From a bacterium (lineage in GTDB: Bacteria > Zixibacteria > MSB-5A5 > GN15 > FEB-12): a DNA stretch of 64,000 nucleotides. Below the pieces are notes generated by a model. It did not search any database. It saw nothing but the letters and a program-made list of their open reading frames with translations, and was not told the origin of the DNA. Of this stretch, positions 53,118 to 61,075 are shown one piece after another (the first letter of the stretch is position 1; each line of letters starts with the position of its first letter). The DNA lies in contig JADJGQ010000001.1 in NCBI GenBank assembly GCA_016708025.1, forward strand, positions 930,001 to 994,000. Reading direction: 5' to 3'. Position numbers and translations under genes: made by a program.

Positions 53118-54008
53118 TTATTCGGCGCAAATGTCCCGCACACATCCGCGCAACCAACGATGAGCAGGGTCGGCATCCATTCTCGGGTGCCAGAGCATCG
53201 ACACAACGATCTCCGGGACAGAAAATGGGAGGGGAAAGCTGTTCATTCCGGCGCGGAGAGTTCCCGTGTGCCGCTCTGGGACCGTGGCGATCAGGCCCGT
53301 AGACCGGGCCAATGCCAGTGCCGACGCAAATCCGCTAACCGTGGTAACGATATTCCGCCGGAGACCGAGCGCCTGCAAAGCGTCATCGATCGGGCCCTGC
53401 TCGATCCCTCTTCGCGAAACTGAGATATGTTCTCCCGCCATATATCGCGCAGTCGAGAACCTTCCATCGCTCAAAGGGTGCTTTTTGCGTACAACCGCGA
53501 CAAAGTGATCCCGGTAGAGTGACTGCATCCGCAATTCGGGGCTCGTTGTGTCACCAACCACGCCAATTTCCAGATCGACAATTCCTTCTCGAAGTGGCGC
53601 ACTCTCCTTATCCGGCTTTTGAATGAACCGTAGTCGCGTGTCTGGTGCTTCTTTTCTGGTTTGGGCGATGATTGCCGGTCCGAAGTTCTCCACAAAGCCG
53701 TCACTTGCCCGTAACGTGAAAGTACGGACAAGCTTTTTGAGGTTGAGCGCCTCTACAGGACGCAGGACCGTCTCCACCCCTTGCACCAGAAGGCCGACTC
53801 TCTCACGAAGTTCCAGTGCACGTGGTGTCGGAACGAGGCCCCGCCCCGCCCTCACCAGCAGCGGATCTCCGGTCGTTTCGCGAAGTCTCGCCAGGGCACG
53901 ACTCATTGCCGAAGGGCTCAACTGCAGCCGTTTGGCGGCCTTCACCACGCTCCCCTCGGTGAGCAGGATATCGAGGGTGATCAATAGATTGTAGTCCGGT
54001 TTTGACAT
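53118..54008 (-). CDS. LysR-family transcriptional regulator
   Basis: A 296-residue regulator: N-terminal helix-turn-helix ('LTEGSVVKAAKRLQLSPSAM', 'SRALARLRETTGDPLLVR') and a C-terminal effector-binding domain. It is divergent from the MFS drug exporter and probably controls it. Between them lies GCGT-AAA-ACGC (54030-54040), a small palindrome that may be its site. The ribosome site is weak. Convergent with the NicO-type transporter. Confidence 0.9.
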   Translation of the reverse strand: MSKPDYNLLITLDILLTEGSVVKAAKRLQLSPSAMSRALARLRETTGDPLLVRAGRGLVPTPRALELRERVGLLVQGVETVLRPVEALNLKKLVRTFTLRASDGFVENFGPAIIAQTRKEAPDTRLRFIQKPDKESAPLREGIVDLEIGVVGDTTSPELRMQSLYRDHFVAVVRKKHPLSDGRFSTARYMAGEHISVSRRGIEQGPIDDALQALGLRRNIVTTVSGFASALALARSTGLIATVPERHTGTLRAGMNSFPLPFSVPEIVVSMLWHPRMDADPAHRWLRGCVRDICAE

Positions 54009-54100
54009 ACCGCAACATAGTCAGACATAGCGTAAAACGCAATAATAATGTGCAACCAGTGCGTCTTGTGCAATAGCCGTCGAATGCCTACAATAGGGGT

Positions 54101-55621
54101 ATGAGAACGTCAAATCAAAACCGACCGGAAGCCGGTTCATCATTGGAGCCAACCGGGAAGAAGAATGTGCAGATCTCAGAAATGTACCAAGCAGAGGTCA
54201 ACGTGCCGACACGGACCAGATCATCCCGTTGGTCGCTGGTGAGCCTTGCGCTGGCCATGTTGCTATCTTCGTTAGGTACAAGCATCGCCAATGTGGCTTT
54301 GCCCACGCTGGCCCAGGCATTTGGAGCGTCGTTTCAGGAGGTTCAGTGGGTTGTCCTGGCGTATCTCCTCGCCATAACAACACTGATCGTCAGTGTTGGC
54401 AGGCTTGGAGATATTCTTGGACGGCGGCGCTTGTTGCTGGCCGGACTGCTTCTGTTTACGGGATCTTCGCTTTTGTGCGGCCTTGCGCCGACGTTTTGGT
54501 GGTTGGTTGCGGCGCGAGGAGCCCAGGGATTTGGAGCGGCCGTTATGATGGCTCTTACCATTGCGATGATTGGCGAGATCGTGCCAAAAGCGAGGACGGG
54601 AACTGCAATGGGTCTGCTCGGAAGTATGTCGGCAATCGGAACGGCGCTCGGACCCTCGCTCGGTGGTTTCCTGATCTCCGGGCTCGGTTGGCGGGCGATC
54701 TTTTTTCTCAATCTGCCGCTCGGCATATTGGCGCTCCTCTTTGCCTATCGATATCTGCCGTTGGATAGGCAAGAGGAGAAGACGATGCGAGTTGGGTTCG
54801 ACTATTTCGGAACCCTCGTCATGGCGGCAACATTGGCAGCATATGCACTGGCGATGACCCGTGGGCGCAGCGATTTCGGAATGTTGAATGCTGCCCTGTT
54901 GCTGATCGCTCTCCTTGGTACTCTGCTCTTTCTGGCCGTTGAGAAGAGAGCAGCATCGCCGTTGGTGCAAATCAGTTTGTTCCGTGACCGCGAACTCAGC
55001 ATCTCCCTGAGTATGAGTGCAATCGTCTCGACTGTTCTCATGGCGACACTGGTTGTCGGGCCGTTCTACTTGTCACGTGCACTCGGATTGAGCACTGCAG
55101 TGGTCGGCACGGTGATGTCGGTTGGACCAGTCGTCGTGATCCTCGCTGGAGTGCCGTTCGGTCGCCTCGTCGATCGCTTCGGTGCTGATCAGATGACAAC
55201 TGTTGGGCTTGTCGGCATTGCGATCGGCTCGCTGGCATTGTCAATTCTCCCGATGTCAACCGGCATAGTAGGTTATGTCGCATCGACCGTCATCGTCACG
55301 CTGGGATATTCTCTCTTCCAGACAGCCAATAATACCTCCGTCATGAAAGAGGTCGTTCCTGAACAAAGGGGAGCGATATCCGGTATGCTCAATTTGTCGC
55401 GTAATCTGGGGTTGATCACCGGTGCCTCGGCGATGGGGGCTGTTTTTGCGATAGCTTCCGGGACAAGCAACGTCATCGCATCCAGTCCCGAGTCGGTGGC
55501 TGACGGGTTCAGGACAACATTTGTAGTTGCGGCTGTTTTAATCGTCGCTTTGTTTGCGGTTGTCGCAAGAGGCAAGGCGGTTTCTGTCAGCCGCTTCTCG
55601 AAAGGTCATCGGGTCTCATGA
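54101..55621 (+). CDS. MFS drug exporter, DHA2 (EmrB/QacA) family
   Basis: A 506-residue protein with about 14 hydrophobic segments. Motif A 'SVGRLGDILGRRRLLLAG', 'ANVALPTLAQAFGASFQEVQ' and motif C-like 'GTALGPSLGGFLISGLGWRA' mark the DHA2 drug:H+ antiporters. It would expel hydrophobic or cationic toxic compounds. The long cytoplasmic N-terminus (~45 residues) is polar; a start nearer the first helix is possible (Met at ~54182). Regulated, most likely, by the divergent LysR protein. Confidence 0.9.
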   Translation: MRTSNQNRPEAGSSLEPTGKKNVQISEMYQAEVNVPTRTRSSRWSLVSLALAMLLSSLGTSIANVALPTLAQAFGASFQEVQWVVLAYLLAITTLIVSVGRLGDILGRRRLLLAGLLLFTGSSLLCGLAPTFWWLVAARGAQGFGAAVMMALTIAMIGEIVPKARTGTAMGLLGSMSAIGTALGPSLGGFLISGLGWRAIFFLNLPLGILALLFAYRYLPLDRQEEKTMRVGFDYFGTLVMAATLAAYALAMTRGRSDFGMLNAALLLIALLGTLLFLAVEKRAASPLVQISLFRDRELSISLSMSAIVSTVLMATLVVGPFYLSRALGLSTAVVGTVMSVGPVVVILAGVPFGRLVDRFGADQMTTVGLVGIAIGSLALSILPMSTGIVGYVASTVIVTLGYSLFQTANNTSVMKEVVPEQRGAISGMLNLSRNLGLITGASAMGAVFAIASGTSNVIASSPESVADGFRTTFVVAAVLIVALFAVVARGKAVSVSRFSKGHRVS

Positions 55622-55667
55622 CCCACTGGAAACAACCCAAACCGCACATTTTCAGGGAATTGTGAAT

Positions 55668-56378
55668 ATGACAAGCAAGACGGACTTATACAGAACGGCC
55701 GCGATCCTCACCGGCATACTCTTCCTCACGACTGATATCACCGCCATCGTAGGCTTGCAGCTGTACCAACCACTCTTGACCAACCCGCAGTTTATTACGT
55801 CAGTGGCAGCGAATGACACGCGAATATTGATAGGTACATTCCTTGAGACGATTCTGGCTTTCTGTAACGTCGGTACAGCGATTGTCCTTTATCCAATCCT
55901 GAAGAGACAACATCAAGGCATGGCACTCGGCTATGTAGTTCTCAGGGCGATGGAAGCCACTTTCATTTTGATCGGAGTGATCAGCATACTGGCAGTGCTC
56001 TCACTGCGCTTAGACTTTTTGGCAACCGGAGGTGATCCCCTTACCTACCAATCCATCGGGAAAGCCCTTGTTGCTATACAGAAGTGGACGTTTCTGTTCG
56101 GCCCCAATATCATCTTGCCTGTCAACGCCACGATACTTGGCTATTTGCTATACAAATCAAGATTAGTCCCTCGGGCAATCTCTGCGTTATATCTCTTTGA
56201 TGGACCGATTCTCTTCGTTTCGAGTATCTTCATACTATTCGGCTTCTATGAGACGATGTCTGCCCCGGCAATTCTTGTGGCTATGCCGATGCTGGTGTTT
56301 GAGGTTCTGTTCTCAATTTGGCTCATGATCAGGGGATTTGATCGGGCAGCGCTTGAATCATTGACTGCTCGCTCTTGA
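55668..56378 (+). CDS. DUF4386 family membrane protein
   Basis: A 236-residue protein with six or seven membrane helices and the family start 'MTSKTDLYRTAAILTGILF'. 'YVVLRAMEATFILIGVIS' and 'PRAISALYLFDGPILFVSSI' also fit DUF4386. The function of this family is unknown. The open frame runs further up, but this ATG, with CAGGGAA before it, fits. It may be co-transcribed with the MFS gene 46 bases upstream. Confidence 0.85.
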   Translation: MTSKTDLYRTAAILTGILFLTTDITAIVGLQLYQPLLTNPQFITSVAANDTRILIGTFLETILAFCNVGTAIVLYPILKRQHQGMALGYVVLRAMEATFILIGVISILAVLSLRLDFLATGGDPLTYQSIGKALVAIQKWTFLFGPNIILPVNATILGYLLYKSRLVPRAISALYLFDGPILFVSSIFILFGFYETMSAPAILVAMPMLVFEVLFSIWLMIRGFDRAALESLTARS

Positions 56379-56536
56379 CCGACGGAGGGAAGGGTGGGCT
56401 GATTGACACCCTGTCGCTGGTAGACCGCCCAGCAGTCTACGAAATATGCGTCAGCTAACCCGTGGAAACGGACTCAGTAAGCTCAGCTACGAGCAATCCC
56501 CGTAGCTTCCCGTAAAAAATAATCCGAACTCCGGAC

Positions 56537-56566
56537 TTGACAATTTCGTATCAATGACGATACTAT
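56537..56566 (+). promoter_or_regulatory. promoter with palindrome in the spacer
   Basis: TTGACA (56537-56542), 18 bases, TACTAT (56561-56566). The spacer and -10 hold the inverted repeat GTATC-AATGAC-GATAC (56548-56563), a likely operator. The winged-helix regulator two genes downstream is the natural candidate to bind it. Confidence 0.6.
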
Positions 56567-56603
56567 ACTTGGAAACTCAAAGTGCTTTGGTGTGAGGAGT
56601 AGC

Positions 56604-57227
56604 ATGCAGGATTCAGATCGGCCAGCCGAACAGATAGAACAGATCCACGCCATCATGGCGCGTTCAACCACCTTCCTCTCATTGTCCGGCCTCTCCGGGC
56701 TTGCCGCAGGGATCATGGCTTTTGGCGGGCTCTGGCTGATCTACCGGCTATTGGGAACCATCTGGCTCACCGATGTCGTTTTGGCGGCATTCCGCGAATC
56801 GCCAAGCCTGGTCAGTTCGCTAACTGGCCTGTTTGTCTGGACTCTGGTGGCCGCTCTGACAGGTGCTTTCCTGTTAACTCTACGCCGAGCGAGTCGCTAT
56901 CACACGGGGCTCTGGAATCTCGCCTCACAACGTTTCGCTCTGCATCTCGCGTTGCCCTTGCTGGCTGGAGGTCTGTTTATCCTCGCCCTCAATCATCAGG
57001 GAGCCTACGCTCTCATCTGTCCGGCCATGCTTATCTTTTTCGGTTTGGCGCTTATCAACTGCGGCAAATATAGCTTTTCGGAGATCTCCTGGTTGGGTCT
57101 GATCGAGCTTGCCCTGGGTGTTATCGCGGCAGTCTGGGTTGAGGGAGGATTACTGCTCTGGGGGATTGGATTCGGGGCTGTCACGGCGGGATATGGCCTG
57201 GTGATGTATCTGAAGTACGAGCGATGA
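56604..57227 (+). CDS. membrane protein of unknown function
   Basis: A 207-residue protein with a short polar start (MQDSDRPAEQIEQIHAIMAR) and six hydrophobic segments, for example 'LSGLAAGIMAFGGLWLIYRL' and 'LGVIAAVWVEGGLLLWGIGF'. GAGGAG lies four bases before the ATG. It overlaps the next gene, a winged-helix regulator, at ATGA. Pairs of such a membrane protein with a regulator are seen in several bacteria; the function is not known. Confidence 0.8.
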   Translation: MQDSDRPAEQIEQIHAIMARSTTFLSLSGLSGLAAGIMAFGGLWLIYRLLGTIWLTDVVLAAFRESPSLVSSLTGLFVWTLVAALTGAFLLTLRRASRYHTGLWNLASQRFALHLALPLLAGGLFILALNHQGAYALICPAMLIFFGLALINCGKYSFSEISWLGLIELALGVIAAVWVEGGLLLWGIGFGAVTAGYGLVMYLKYER

Positions 57228-57538
57228 AACAGATCATCAACCACCTCAATAAGTGCTTCGAGAACCGCACGAGACTAGGGATCATGGCCGCCCTGATGGT
57301 CAACGACAGCATTGATTTTAAGGCCCTCAAGCAACTACTCGGCACGACTGACGGCAATCTCTCGAGCAATGTCTCGACACTTGAGCAGTATGGGTATGTG
57401 AAGGTGAAAAAGCGATTCATTGAAAAGACCGCGAATACCTCGTATTCGGTCACCAAGGTCGGACGAAAAGCGTTTGAAAACCACCTGTCAGCTCTGGAAG
57501 AGTTGATCCGGGGAGTTGGTCCAGGTCAGGGGAGATGA
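57224..57538 (+). CDS. winged-helix transcriptional regulator
   Basis: A 104-residue DNA-binding protein, HTH_34/MarR-like: 'LNKCFENRTRLGIMAALMVN', then 'DFKALKQLLGTTDGNLSSNV' as the helix-turn-helix and 'STLEQYGYVKVKKRFIEKTA' as the wing. It probably regulates its own operon through the palindrome at 56548-56563. The start overlaps the previous stop by four bases. Confidence 0.88.
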   Translation: MKQIINHLNKCFENRTRLGIMAALMVNDSIDFKALKQLLGTTDGNLSSNVSTLEQYGYVKVKKRFIEKTANTSYSVTKVGRKAFENHLSALEELIRGVGPGQGR

Positions 57539-57540
57539 CG

Positions 57541-57759
57541 GTGAAGCGCACGTTCTTCTGTATTTCCATTCTCTTCGGATATGATACTCCGGCGATCGAG
57601 CGGATCCGCCGCGTTTGCTCGGAGCTACATTTCATCCCGCTGCTGTCGATCTTCTGTGTCATCAGATGTATGGGCACTCCATCGGCAGTCCTGGTGACCT
57701 GGGGATTGATCTCAAAAGACTATTCATCTCAAATGCACCAATATTCAGAAAGGGTTTAG
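57541..57759 (+). CDS. short ORF of uncertain status
   Basis: 72 codons from GTG (57541), with GGGGAG six bases before it, filling the gap between the regulator and the next membrane protein. It begins MKRTFFCISILFGYDTPAIE, which resembles the first strand of LigT/ThpR 2'-5' RNA ligases, but the later catalytic HxT motifs are absent. It may be a truncated remnant or a small gene. An ATG overlapping the regulator stop (57535) is another possible start. Confidence 0.35.
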   Translation: MKRTFFCISILFGYDTPAIERIRRVCSELHFIPLLSIFCVIRCMGTPSAVLVTWGLISKDYSSQMHQYSERV

Positions 57760-57761
57760 AC

Positions 57762-58328
57762 ATGGAACCAGCTCTCCGCAAAAAGCTCATTCGACTCGTG
57801 GTCGTGGTGGCGTTGCTGTTGATGATACCACTTGTGGCGATGCAATTCACTGAAGAGGTCGAGTGGACGGCCTTCGATTTTATTGTCGCCGGGATTCTCC
57901 TGTTTGGAACCGGGCTGCTGTATGAACTGGTCGCGAGAAGAGGGGGGAGCACCGCATATCGAGGTGGCGTTGGCGTGGCTTGCGCGGCAGGACTCCTGCT
58001 TATCTGGGTGAATCTCGCAGTCGGCCTGATCGGGAGCGAAGACAATCCTGCCAATGCGCTGTATTGTGCAGTGATCGCTGTCGGACTGATCGGCGTTTCC
58101 ATCTCAAGCCTTAAACCGCGTGGTATGGCGCTTGCCATGTTTGCGACTGCGGCTGTTCAGGCGTTGGTACCGGTGATTGCGATGCTTATCTGGCAACCGC
58201 CGTTCACTCTCGGCCTGGTGCAGGTACTTGGCGCGAATACTCTCTTTGTCTCGCTCTGGGTCATTTCGGCCTCGCTGTTTCGACATGCCGCCACCAAAGA
58301 ACCACAGCTTGAACAACGGACTGCGTAG
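57762..58328 (+). CDS. membrane protein of unknown function
   Basis: A 188-residue protein with about six hydrophobic segments ('LIRLVVVVALLLMIPLVAMQ', 'FDFIVAGILLFGTGLLYELV', 'GVGVACAAGLLLIWVNLAVG'). The polar tail ends RHAATKEPQLEQRTA. GAAAGGG precedes the ATG at 57762, and the open frame further up is probably not translated. It is the last gene of the operon begun at 56604. No family recognised. Confidence 0.8.
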   Translation: MEPALRKKLIRLVVVVALLLMIPLVAMQFTEEVEWTAFDFIVAGILLFGTGLLYELVARRGGSTAYRGGVGVACAAGLLLIWVNLAVGLIGSEDNPANALYCAVIAVGLIGVSISSLKPRGMALAMFATAAVQALVPVIAMLIWQPPFTLGLVQVLGANTLFVSLWVISASLFRHAATKEPQLEQRTA

Positions 58329-58375
58329 TAGTAGTAAGCGGAGACAGACCATCTTCATCGGTACAGACAAACCAG

Positions 58376-58397
58376 ACCCCATCGGTTGTGATGGGGT
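58376..58397 (+). terminator. hairpin at the end of the membrane-protein operon
   Basis: ACCCCATC/GATGGGGT, a perfect 8-bp stem with a GGTTGT loop, 48 bases after the stop codon. There is no long T run. Confidence 0.5.
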
Positions 58398-58482
58398 TCA
58401 TTGGTAATTCTGAGTGACCGTTCCTCCAAATCCCCTTGCGCCTTTTCAGCCCATCCTATAACTTACTGCCACCAAACCAATT

Positions 58483-58568
58483 GCCGGAGTGGTGGAATTG
58501 GTAGACACCAGGGACTTAAAATCCCTTGCTCCGTGAGGGGCGTGCCGGTTCGAGCCCGGCCTCCGGCA
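58483..58568 (+). tRNA. tRNA-Leu (anticodon UAA)
   Basis: An 86-base class II tRNA. The acceptor GCCGGAG pairs with CTCCGGC, the anticodon arm is GGGA-CTTAAAA-TCCC with anticodon TAA, a long variable arm follows, and the T arm is GCCGG-TTCGAGC-CCGGC. The CCA end is not encoded and must be added by the nucleotidyltransferase. A possible -10 box TATAAC lies ~25 bases upstream. Confidence 0.97.
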
Positions 58569-58743
58569 GAAAAATCACTTGAGCCCCCATACTCAACAGA
58601 CTACATTTGCCGACAATCACTAGGCAACCTGTTGTATGACTTACAACTGACGTAACCAATGAGATCACCGGGCCCGGCATCGACCAGGCGGTAACTAGAC
58701 TGCCCGCCTCAAGTCCGCGGTTCCTATCAGGAGGTAGACAGCA

Positions 58744-59748
58744 GTGGACGTCACCATTATCCCCTTCGACGACAAATACACCGCCGAAACCCTGCAGCTC
58801 ATGAAAGAGTGGAGCTCCGACCACCCGGAACTCTCTCGCAAGGAGATCTACGACTGGCAACGCTCGACTCGCTGGCTGGCAATGAAGGATGGGAAGGTGG
58901 TCGGCCATATCGCCCAGGTTTCGCACGATTTCAAATATGCGGATGGTCGCCCCACGGTACAACTTGGATGGGGGATCACCCTGGTGATCAATATGGGGGA
59001 TGACCAGACTCGAAAAAATGCCGGCCGCCTACTGCTCAAGACCTGCGAAGAACGCCCGGAACACAAATATGCGGCAGTCGGTGTGGTCCCGATCATCGAG
59101 CCTGCCTATATTCGCCGTGGTCACAGGATCACCCGCGATTCCTCGAGCTACTTCGCGCGTTTCTTCAAGCCGGAGAAGGCGCTGGCTTATTGGAAGAAAT
59201 CTCCACTCCTGGCGACTCCGCTCAAACTGGCAAATCTCTTTTTCTCGGCAGAAACTGATATCAATCATGGTACTATCGAGAAGATCACTCGCTTTTTGCC
59301 GGAATGGGATCCGCTCTGGGATACGATCATGAAGGAGCAGTACGAACTGTACGGCATCCGCAACGCTGATTTCCTCAATTACAAGCTCGCCCAGCCGTTC
59401 CGCGAGTATCATGCATTCGTTCACCGGGATACTTCGGGCGTGATCGACGGATATATCATTTATCGCCGCGCCAAACATACCACGCGTGATCTGGATATCG
59501 TCAGGGTGGTCGATTGTGTGGCGACACGCACCGCCAAGCTGGACCTGCTGGCCGAAGCTATGCGTTTTGCGATCCAGGACTGTCCCGGAGTGTATGGCAT
59601 TGTCGGGCTCAGCTCCAACACCGATGCTGATACCTTCAAGTCTGCCGGTATGTGGCTAGGTCGGCCTTATCCGGTTGTTTTGGCCGCTGGGGTCGATGGA
59701 CAGATCCATGTCAGTCTTTTCGATTCGGATCTGGATAATCTCTGGTAA
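58744..59748 (+). CDS. GNAT-like acyltransferase-fold protein
   Basis: A 334-residue protein that looks like two GNAT halves. The N-terminal half has 'SRKEIYDWQRSTRWLAMKDG', 'KVVGHIAQVSHDF' and 'RPTVQLGWGITLVINMGD'; the C-terminal half has 'YIIYRRAKHTTRDLDIVRVV' and 'DTFKSAGMWLGRPYPVV'. No clear acetyl-CoA R/QxxGxG/A loop is intact, so the activity is uncertain. The start is a GTG with AGGAGG nine bases before it. It is followed at once by a small membrane protein. Confidence 0.7.
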   Translation: MDVTIIPFDDKYTAETLQLMKEWSSDHPELSRKEIYDWQRSTRWLAMKDGKVVGHIAQVSHDFKYADGRPTVQLGWGITLVINMGDDQTRKNAGRLLLKTCEERPEHKYAAVGVVPIIEPAYIRRGHRITRDSSSYFARFFKPEKALAYWKKSPLLATPLKLANLFFSAETDINHGTIEKITRFLPEWDPLWDTIMKEQYELYGIRNADFLNYKLAQPFREYHAFVHRDTSGVIDGYIIYRRAKHTTRDLDIVRVVDCVATRTAKLDLLAEAMRFAIQDCPGVYGIVGLSSNTDADTFKSAGMWLGRPYPVVLAAGVDGQIHVSLFDSDLDNLW

Positions 59749-59758
59749 AGGAGCAGTT

Positions 59759-59875
59759 ATGTCTGACGGATTCGTGCTTTGGACTATCTGGCTGATGCTT
59801 CTGGGATCGCTCGGCTACGCGCTTTACACCGCGGCCTGTTCCGGTGAGACTGAGCCGGACGCTGATTCAAACTAA
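59759..59875 (+). CDS. 38-residue single-pass membrane protein
   Basis: MSDGFVLWTIWLMLLGSLGY, then ALYTAACSG and an acidic tail. One membrane helix. AAGGAG overlaps the previous stop and lies five bases before the ATG, so it is translated with the GNAT-like gene. A terminator follows. Too short to assign a function. Confidence 0.7.
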   Translation: MSDGFVLWTIWLMLLGSLGYALYTAACSGETEPDADSN

Positions 59876-59905
59876 TTTCGCACCAAATCAGTTACGCAGC
59901 ATAAG

Positions 59906-59935
59906 AAAACCCCGGTTCGAGTGAACCGGGGTTTT
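59906..59935. terminator. bidirectional terminator
   Basis: A perfect 13-bp stem AAAACCCCGGTTC/GAACCGGGGTTTT with a GAGT loop. The A and T ends serve both strands: the small membrane gene on the plus strand and the cytochrome operon on the minus strand. Confidence 0.92.
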
Positions 59936-59958
59936 GTATTGGTGTGGTTCTATATGCC

Positions 59959-61065
59959 TTAGTGGGCAGATATCGCCATCTCTTCAGGTTTGCGCGGAGC
60001 CTCATCCGGAGGAGTATTCGGATTGCCCGTAGCCAGGAAGTTGATCGACGACTTCACGAGGCCAATGGTGTAATCCCAGTTATGCATTCCGCGAGACTGA
60101 TCTTCGGTGATCCAGTACCAGTTCCAGAGAGCGCCAAGCGAGTCAGCAGATGCCACTACGCGGTCTTTCTTGGACTGATTGGTGGTCCCATTAAGCAGGT
60201 TGCCTGCGATCAAGCGGGCGCGAAGATCTGCCACGAGAGTATCCAGTTCCGACTGATATCCTTCAATCACATCGTCACCGTTATAGTCAACAGAATCGAT
60301 ATTGACGTTAAAGTCCGAAGTGATCTTGGCATGGCATGGCGTACACTGCGGAGCCAGCGTGACTGTTGGGTCCTCATGCTCGCGCATGTTGAAACTGTGA
60401 CCGCCAAGCTGATAGCCAGCGTGAATCGCCGGGTTGCCCATATGGCAGCCGATGCATGCGTCGTCGACTTCCGTGTAGTGCGGGTCGGTCGCATACGTGT
60501 AACCGGTGTACTGGTATCCACCCGTGCCACGGATCATATCAGACTGGTTGCTGTGGTGCGGCCCCCAGCGGGACGGCAACGTATACGGCAGAGTGAATTC
60601 CGCGAAATAGTCACGAGCGGAGTGACAATTTGAACAGAGATTGGCTGAACCAGCGTCAAAAACGACCGAGTTAGCCAACGTGACCGGCTCGATCGAGCGC
60701 AGTTCAAGATTGCCCGTCGTGTGCGGGGCATGGCACGTGAAGCAGTGAATCGCGCTGACGTTTTCGTACGGCGGATTGACGGCGTCAGTGGTGATCCAGT
60801 CCACAAAACCCTGGTGGTCGTGGCAGCGAACGCAGTCGTTCGGGGGAACACGATTGGTGTAATCGATACTTAATCCGGAAGCGTGTGTGGAATTATTCCA
60901 TTCGCCTTCGGCCTGTTGCAGCTTGCCATCCATGTCGTTGTGGCAGCCAAAGCAATTGGCAGCGGCAACTTCGTTGACAACTTCATTGGTCACGTTCCGT
61001 TCGCAGCCCCACACGAACAGCAGGGCAGCAGCCAGAAGGACCAGAAGCAGTGTAGTGCGTTTCAT
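59959..61065 (-). CDS. hexahaem c-type cytochrome, lipoprotein
   Basis: A 368-residue lipoprotein (signal MKRTTLLLVLLAAALLFVWGC, lipobox VWGC) with six CXXCH haem sites: CFGCH, CVRCH, CFTCH, CSNCH, CIGCH and CTPCH. It has several further His that can act as distal ligands. The C-terminal third has no haem motifs. It is probably anchored in the outer membrane, facing the cell surface or the periplasm, and would pass electrons to or from the barrel-bound decahaem protein encoded upstream. Last gene of the operon. Confidence 0.9.
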   Translation of the reverse strand: MKRTTLLLVLLAAALLFVWGCERNVTNEVVNEVAAANCFGCHNDMDGKLQQAEGEWNNSTHASGLSIDYTNRVPPNDCVRCHDHQGFVDWITTDAVNPPYENVSAIHCFTCHAPHTTGNLELRSIEPVTLANSVVFDAGSANLCSNCHSARDYFAEFTLPYTLPSRWGPHHSNQSDMIRGTGGYQYTGYTYATDPHYTEVDDACIGCHMGNPAIHAGYQLGGHSFNMREHEDPTVTLAPQCTPCHAKITSDFNVNIDSVDYNGDDVIEGYQSELDTLVADLRARLIAGNLLNGTTNQSKKDRVVASADSLGALWNWYWITEDQSRGMHNWDYTIGLVKSSINFLATGNPNTPPDEAPRKPEEMAISAH

Positions 61066-61075
61066 ACGTCTCTCC

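Noticed and set aside
58660..58720. GC-rich inverted repeats between the tRNA and the GNAT-like gene
   Set aside because: Short, imperfect arms with no T run; not enough for a terminator or a regulatory RNA.
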